Of a stretch of DNA of 8,651 nucleotides, positions 6,518-8,651 are shown one piece after another. This stretch comes from Rhodospirillaceae bacterium (GTDB lineage: Bacteria; Pseudomonadota; Alphaproteobacteria; Rhodospirillales; Magnetovibrionaceae): positions 1-8,651 of the forward strand of contig JAOUJU010000069.1 of NCBI GenBank assembly GCA_029883045.1, read 5' to 3'. Under the pieces are notes generated by a model. It made no database searches. It was not told the origin of the DNA and was given only the letters and a program-made list of their open reading frames with translations. The first letter of the stretch is position 1. Each line of letters begins with the position of its first letter. Made by a program: the position numbers and the translations under genes.

Positions 6518-6644
6518 GACAAAGTTTTTGAGCTTATTTATGGTTTTGGTATGTTTTTGGCCATTTTTGTTGGTTTTTATGGTCTGTGGTGTGCGTAATT
6601 TATAGAATGTGGCTTTAATTTTACGCAAAACGCATAATGTGGCT
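6504..6644 (+). other. T/G-rich leader between the lexA operator and the lipoprotein gene
   Basis: From about 6520 to 6596 the + strand is almost wholly T and G with very few C, and holds no plausible gene. The best promoter element for the lipoprotein gene is TATAGA at 6601-6606, but it lacks a good -35 box. GCGTAA (6593-6598) and TTACGC (6621-6626) are inverted around it. AATGTGGCT is repeated at 6606-6614 and 6636-6644, the second copy directly before the ATG. Confidence 0.4.
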
Positions 6645-7124
6645 ATGGAATCGCACCAACCAACTGAAACATCAAAAATCCGGTCTTTTAGGCGGCACCC
6701 AATAAGCACCGCGGTAGCGTTGCTGGCGTTGCTGGGTTTGGGTGCCTGCGGTGAGGCCAAAACCCCTAAAAAACAAGCCGATACTGAAATTGAACACTGT
6801 ATTGTGGCGATGGAGAAATTATCCAAAGATTTAATCGATGTTAGTTTGGTGGATGCCCGCGCCTGGGACGTTGAAAAAATAAAAAACGTTTCCCTTACGT
6901 TTGATTATACCACTCCAGCCAAAGGAACCGCGATTGAGGCCGAAACTTTTCGTGGGCTTATGGTTTGTCGTTATGAATATTCAAGGGAAATTCGCACAAC
7001 CAAGGGTCACGAAGCAAAGGCATTTGCCATTCGTTTTCGTGGACGTCAGCTTTCGGACAATGAATTGCTGTTACTTAATGCTTCTATTTCCGGAGTAAAA
7101 TCTAGATTGCAGTGGCCCAAGTAA
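6645..7124 (+). CDS. Putative lipoprotein of unknown function
   Basis: I do not recognise this 159-residue protein. It has a basic N-region (K11, R13, R16, R17), a hydrophobic core (about 20-33) and a lipobox LGAC ending at Cys35, so it is probably lipid-anchored, with GEAK after the cysteine. The mature part of about 125 residues is charged, carries two further cysteines (in EHCIVAME and MVCRYEY) that could form a disulfide in the periplasm, and has alternating stretches such as VSLTFDYTT and AFAIRFRG suggesting beta strands. ATG 6645 is preferred; in-frame GTG codons at 6609 and 6639 are alternatives, and none has a clear ribosome site. It diverges from lexA and converges on moaC with ten bases between stops. 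It sits where related genomes often have moeA but shows no similarity to MoeA. Codon use looks like that of its neighbours. Confidence 0.75.
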   Translation: MESHQPTETSKIRSFRRHPISTAVALLALLGLGACGEAKTPKKQADTEIEHCIVAMEKLSKDLIDVSLVDARAWDVEKIKNVSLTFDYTTPAKGTAIEAETFRGLMVCRYEYSREIRTTKGHEAKAFAIRFRGRQLSDNELLLLNASISGVKSRLQWPK

Positions 7125-7134
7125 ATACAATAAT

Positions 7135-7611
7135 TTAATCTGCCGCATATTCACCAGAATGGCCGCCGTCTTTATGCACCAATCGAATATCTGTAATGTG
7201 CATTGATTTATCAATTGCCTTGCACATATCATAAACCGTAAGTGCCGCAACCGATACTGCGGTTAAGGCTTCCATCTCAACCCCTGTTTTACCAACCAGT
7301 TTGCAAGTTGCAGTTATGTCGACCGCGCTTCTTTTTTCATCAATTGCAAGCTCTACCTTAACTGATGAAAGTGAAAGCGGGTGGCACAGCGGGATAAGTT
7401 CCGGCGTTTTTTTAGCACCCATTATTCCAGCCAGTTGAGCAACACCAAGGACATCACCTTTTTTAACGCCGCCAGCGGCAATGCGTTTAATTGCATCGCC
7501 CGACATAATTATTGATCCTTTGGCGGTTGCGGTTCTGGCAGTTTCATTTTTTTCTGAAACATCAACCATTGTGGCATTGCCGTCTTTATCGATGTGGGTA
7601 AGGTCGCTCAT
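7135..7611 (-). CDS. moaC: Cyclic pyranopterin monophosphate synthase MoaC
   Basis: MoaC, acting after MoaA, converts 3',8-cyclo-7,8-dihydroguanosine triphosphate into cyclic pyranopterin monophosphate in molybdenum cofactor synthesis. The 158-residue product has the family length, and its numbering matches E. coli MoaC. It keeps Lys51 (KKGDVLGVAQ), His77 (LIPLCHPLS), Glu112 and Glu114 (KTGVEMEAL), Asp128 and Lys131 (VYDMCKAID), so the active site is intact. The start MSDLTHID is typical. It follows trpC by 28 bases on the same strand and is likely co-transcribed with trpD-trpC, an arrangement common in alphaproteobacteria although the pathways are unrelated. The ribosome site is weak (GTGAG). 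No other molybdopterin gene is visible; moeA, a frequent next gene, is absent. Confidence 0.97.
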   Translation of the reverse strand: MSDLTHIDKDGNATMVDVSEKNETARTATAKGSIIMSGDAIKRIAAGGVKKGDVLGVAQLAGIMGAKKTPELIPLCHPLSLSSVKVELAIDEKRSAVDITATCKLVGKTGVEMEALTAVSVAALTVYDMCKAIDKSMHITDIRLVHKDGGHSGEYAAD

Positions 7612-7639
7612 ATAAATTTACTCACGGGATATGCCTTTG

Positions 7640-8443
7640 TTAAATTGTGTTAAGTAATTTATGCGTGGCATTTTCAACATCTTTTTCACGCATCAATGAT
7701 TCACCAATTAAAAAACATGATGCCCCAGCGTCTTTCATACGCAATAAATCACCAGGCGTATGAAGCCCGCTTTCGGAAACAACCATCCTATTGGCCGGAA
7801 CCATGCCTGCCAAATCTTCAGTGGTTGTTGTATCAACGGCAAGGGTTTTTAAATTACGATTGTTAATACCAATAAGCGGGGTATTTAGTTTTAATGCGCG
7901 TTCCATTTCGGGCGCGTTGTGGACTTCAACCAAAACATCCAGATCTATGCTGTTTGCAATTTCTTCAAGTTCAAATGCTGTTTCATCGTCAAGCGCCGCC
8001 ATGATAAGCAATATACAATCAGCACCCATGGCGCGGGCTTCATAAACCTGATAGGGGTCTAGCATAAAATCTTTGCGTAACACCGGAATATCCACCGCAC
8101 CGCGTGCGGCAATCAAATATTCATCGCTTCCTTGAAAATATGGCTCGTCGGTTAGCACACTAAGGCACGCCGCCCCACCCAATTCATACGCACGTGCCAA
8201 TTGGGCGGGGTTAAAATCTTCACGGATCAGACCCTTAGATGGCGATGCCTTTTTAATTTCGGCAATAAGGCCATAATGCCCAAGGCTGACCTTGGCCCTA
8301 AGTGCGCTTATAAAACCGCGTGATGGGTTGTTTTTATTGGTAATTTTGACAGCATTGATTAGCTCATCAATCGGGCGCTCAGCTTTTTTGCGCTCAATAT
8401 GTTCGCGTTTATCGGTGCATATTTTTTCAAGAATGTCTTCCAT
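7640..8443 (-). CDS. trpC: Indole-3-glycerol phosphate synthase
   Basis: TrpC closes the indole ring by converting 1-(2-carboxyphenylamino)-1-deoxyribulose 5-phosphate to indole-3-glycerol phosphate, with loss of carbon dioxide and water, in tryptophan synthesis. The 267-residue product is a single TIM-barrel domain without the TrpF part fused in enteric bacteria. Visible active-site segments are AEIKKASPSKG with Glu62 and Lys64, SVLTDEPYFQGS (95-106), VLRKDFMLDPYQ with Lys124, LVEVH with Glu173, IGINNRNL with Asn194, VSESGL with Glu224 and Ser225, and the phosphate-binding FLIGESLM (244-251). All expected catalytic residues are present. The ATG at 8443 lies nine bases after the trpD stop, which suggests coupled translation, as no strong ribosome site is seen. 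moaC follows 28 bases downstream. Confidence 0.98.
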   Translation of the reverse strand: MEDILEKICTDKREHIERKKAERPIDELINAVKITNKNNPSRGFISALRAKVSLGHYGLIAEIKKASPSKGLIREDFNPAQLARAYELGGAACLSVLTDEPYFQGSDEYLIAARGAVDIPVLRKDFMLDPYQVYEARAMGADCILLIMAALDDETAFELEEIANSIDLDVLVEVHNAPEMERALKLNTPLIGINNRNLKTLAVDTTTTEDLAGMVPANRMVVSESGLHTPGDLLRMKDAGASCFLIGESLMREKDVENATHKLLNTI

Positions 8444-8452
8444 CTGGAATTA

Positions 8453-8651
8453 TTATCCGCCGACTTCATCGTTAAGATCATCGCCTACGGGTTCGTTGGT
8501 GATGTTAATTAGGGACTCAAGGGTATCCAATGATTTTTTATCATCAATTGCGCTAGCCGCCATTTCGGCGCCGTCTTTTAAATTATCAACCTTGCCTGCA
8601 ACTAATAATGATGCTGCCGCATTAAGCACCACAATATCGCGGTAGGGGCCT
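8453..8651 (-). CDS. trpD: Anthranilate phosphoribosyltransferase, C-terminal fragment
   Basis: Only the last 65 complete codons and the stop are in the window; the gene continues past its end. TrpD transfers phosphoribose from PRPP to anthranilate, the step before TrpF and TrpC in tryptophan synthesis. The fragment begins GPYRDIVVLNAAASLLVAGK, which matches the conserved C-terminal helix region of TrpD (YRDIVLLNAAAAL type). It continues with the expected DGAEMAASAID helix and LDTLESLI. A further 17 residues or so follow LESLI, ending DEVGG, a slightly extended acidic tail. The catalytic glycine-rich and metal-binding motifs lie outside the window. It is the first visible gene of the trpD-trpC-moaC run. 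Confidence 0.93.
   Translation of the reverse strand, partial: GPYRDIVVLNAAASLLVAGKVDNLKDGAEMAASAIDDKKSLDTLESLINITNEPVGDDLNDEVGG

Noticed and set aside
6440..6826. Minus-strand open frame of 128 codons over the lexA upstream region
   Set aside because: It overlaps the LexA operator, the promoter and the lipoprotein signal peptide, and its translation resembles no protein; it is a chance frame.
8292..8645. Plus-strand open frame opposite trpC and trpD
   Set aside because: It is antisense to two well-supported conserved genes and has serine-rich, low-information sequence typical of shadow frames.

Overview
The window looks like core chromosome of an alphaproteobacterium. Three things suggest this: the order gltA, gltX, comEC, lexA, moaC, trpC, trpD resembles a cluster known from many alphaproteobacteria (from memory); lexA carries a GTTC-N7-GTTC operator, the LexA box of that class; and ComEC and LexA have an alphaproteobacterial architecture. 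Base composition is AT-leaning for the class, with similar codon use throughout. The lineage below class cannot be fixed from this sequence. There are no rRNA or tRNA genes, insertion sequences, CRISPR arrays or prophage genes, and no gene-free stretch longer than 300 bases.

Layout. Positions 2-136 hold the tail of gloA (glyoxalase I, + strand). It meets a minus-strand block head-on: gltX (3431-2022), gltA (1914-604) and osmC (about 617-138). gltA has its own promoter, so gltA-osmC is probably one transcript. comEC (3487-5724, +) diverges from gltX and runs into the 3' end of lexA (6436-5726, -). The lexA upstream region holds a LexA operator overlapping its promoter. A small uncharacterised lipoprotein gene (6645-7124, +) diverges from lexA. 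The last block is the minus-strand run trpD (partial), trpC and moaC (8651-7135).

How the genes relate. The products are mostly housekeeping: citrate entry into the TCA cycle (GltA), glutamyl-tRNA charging (GltX), DNA uptake across the inner membrane (ComEC), SOS repression (LexA), molybdopterin synthesis (MoaC), tryptophan synthesis (TrpC, TrpD), methylglyoxal detoxification (GloA) and peroxide defence (OsmC-like). The neighbourhood is a conserved cluster rather than a single pathway.

The less ordinary parts are the lipoprotein of unknown function where related genomes often have moeA, an operator-like palindrome and helically phased direct repeats inside the gltA promoter, a ComEC C-terminus lacking the metallo-beta-lactamase motif, and three convergent gene pairs with 1, 1 and 10 bases between stop codons. 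I see no convincing undescribed multi-gene system here.
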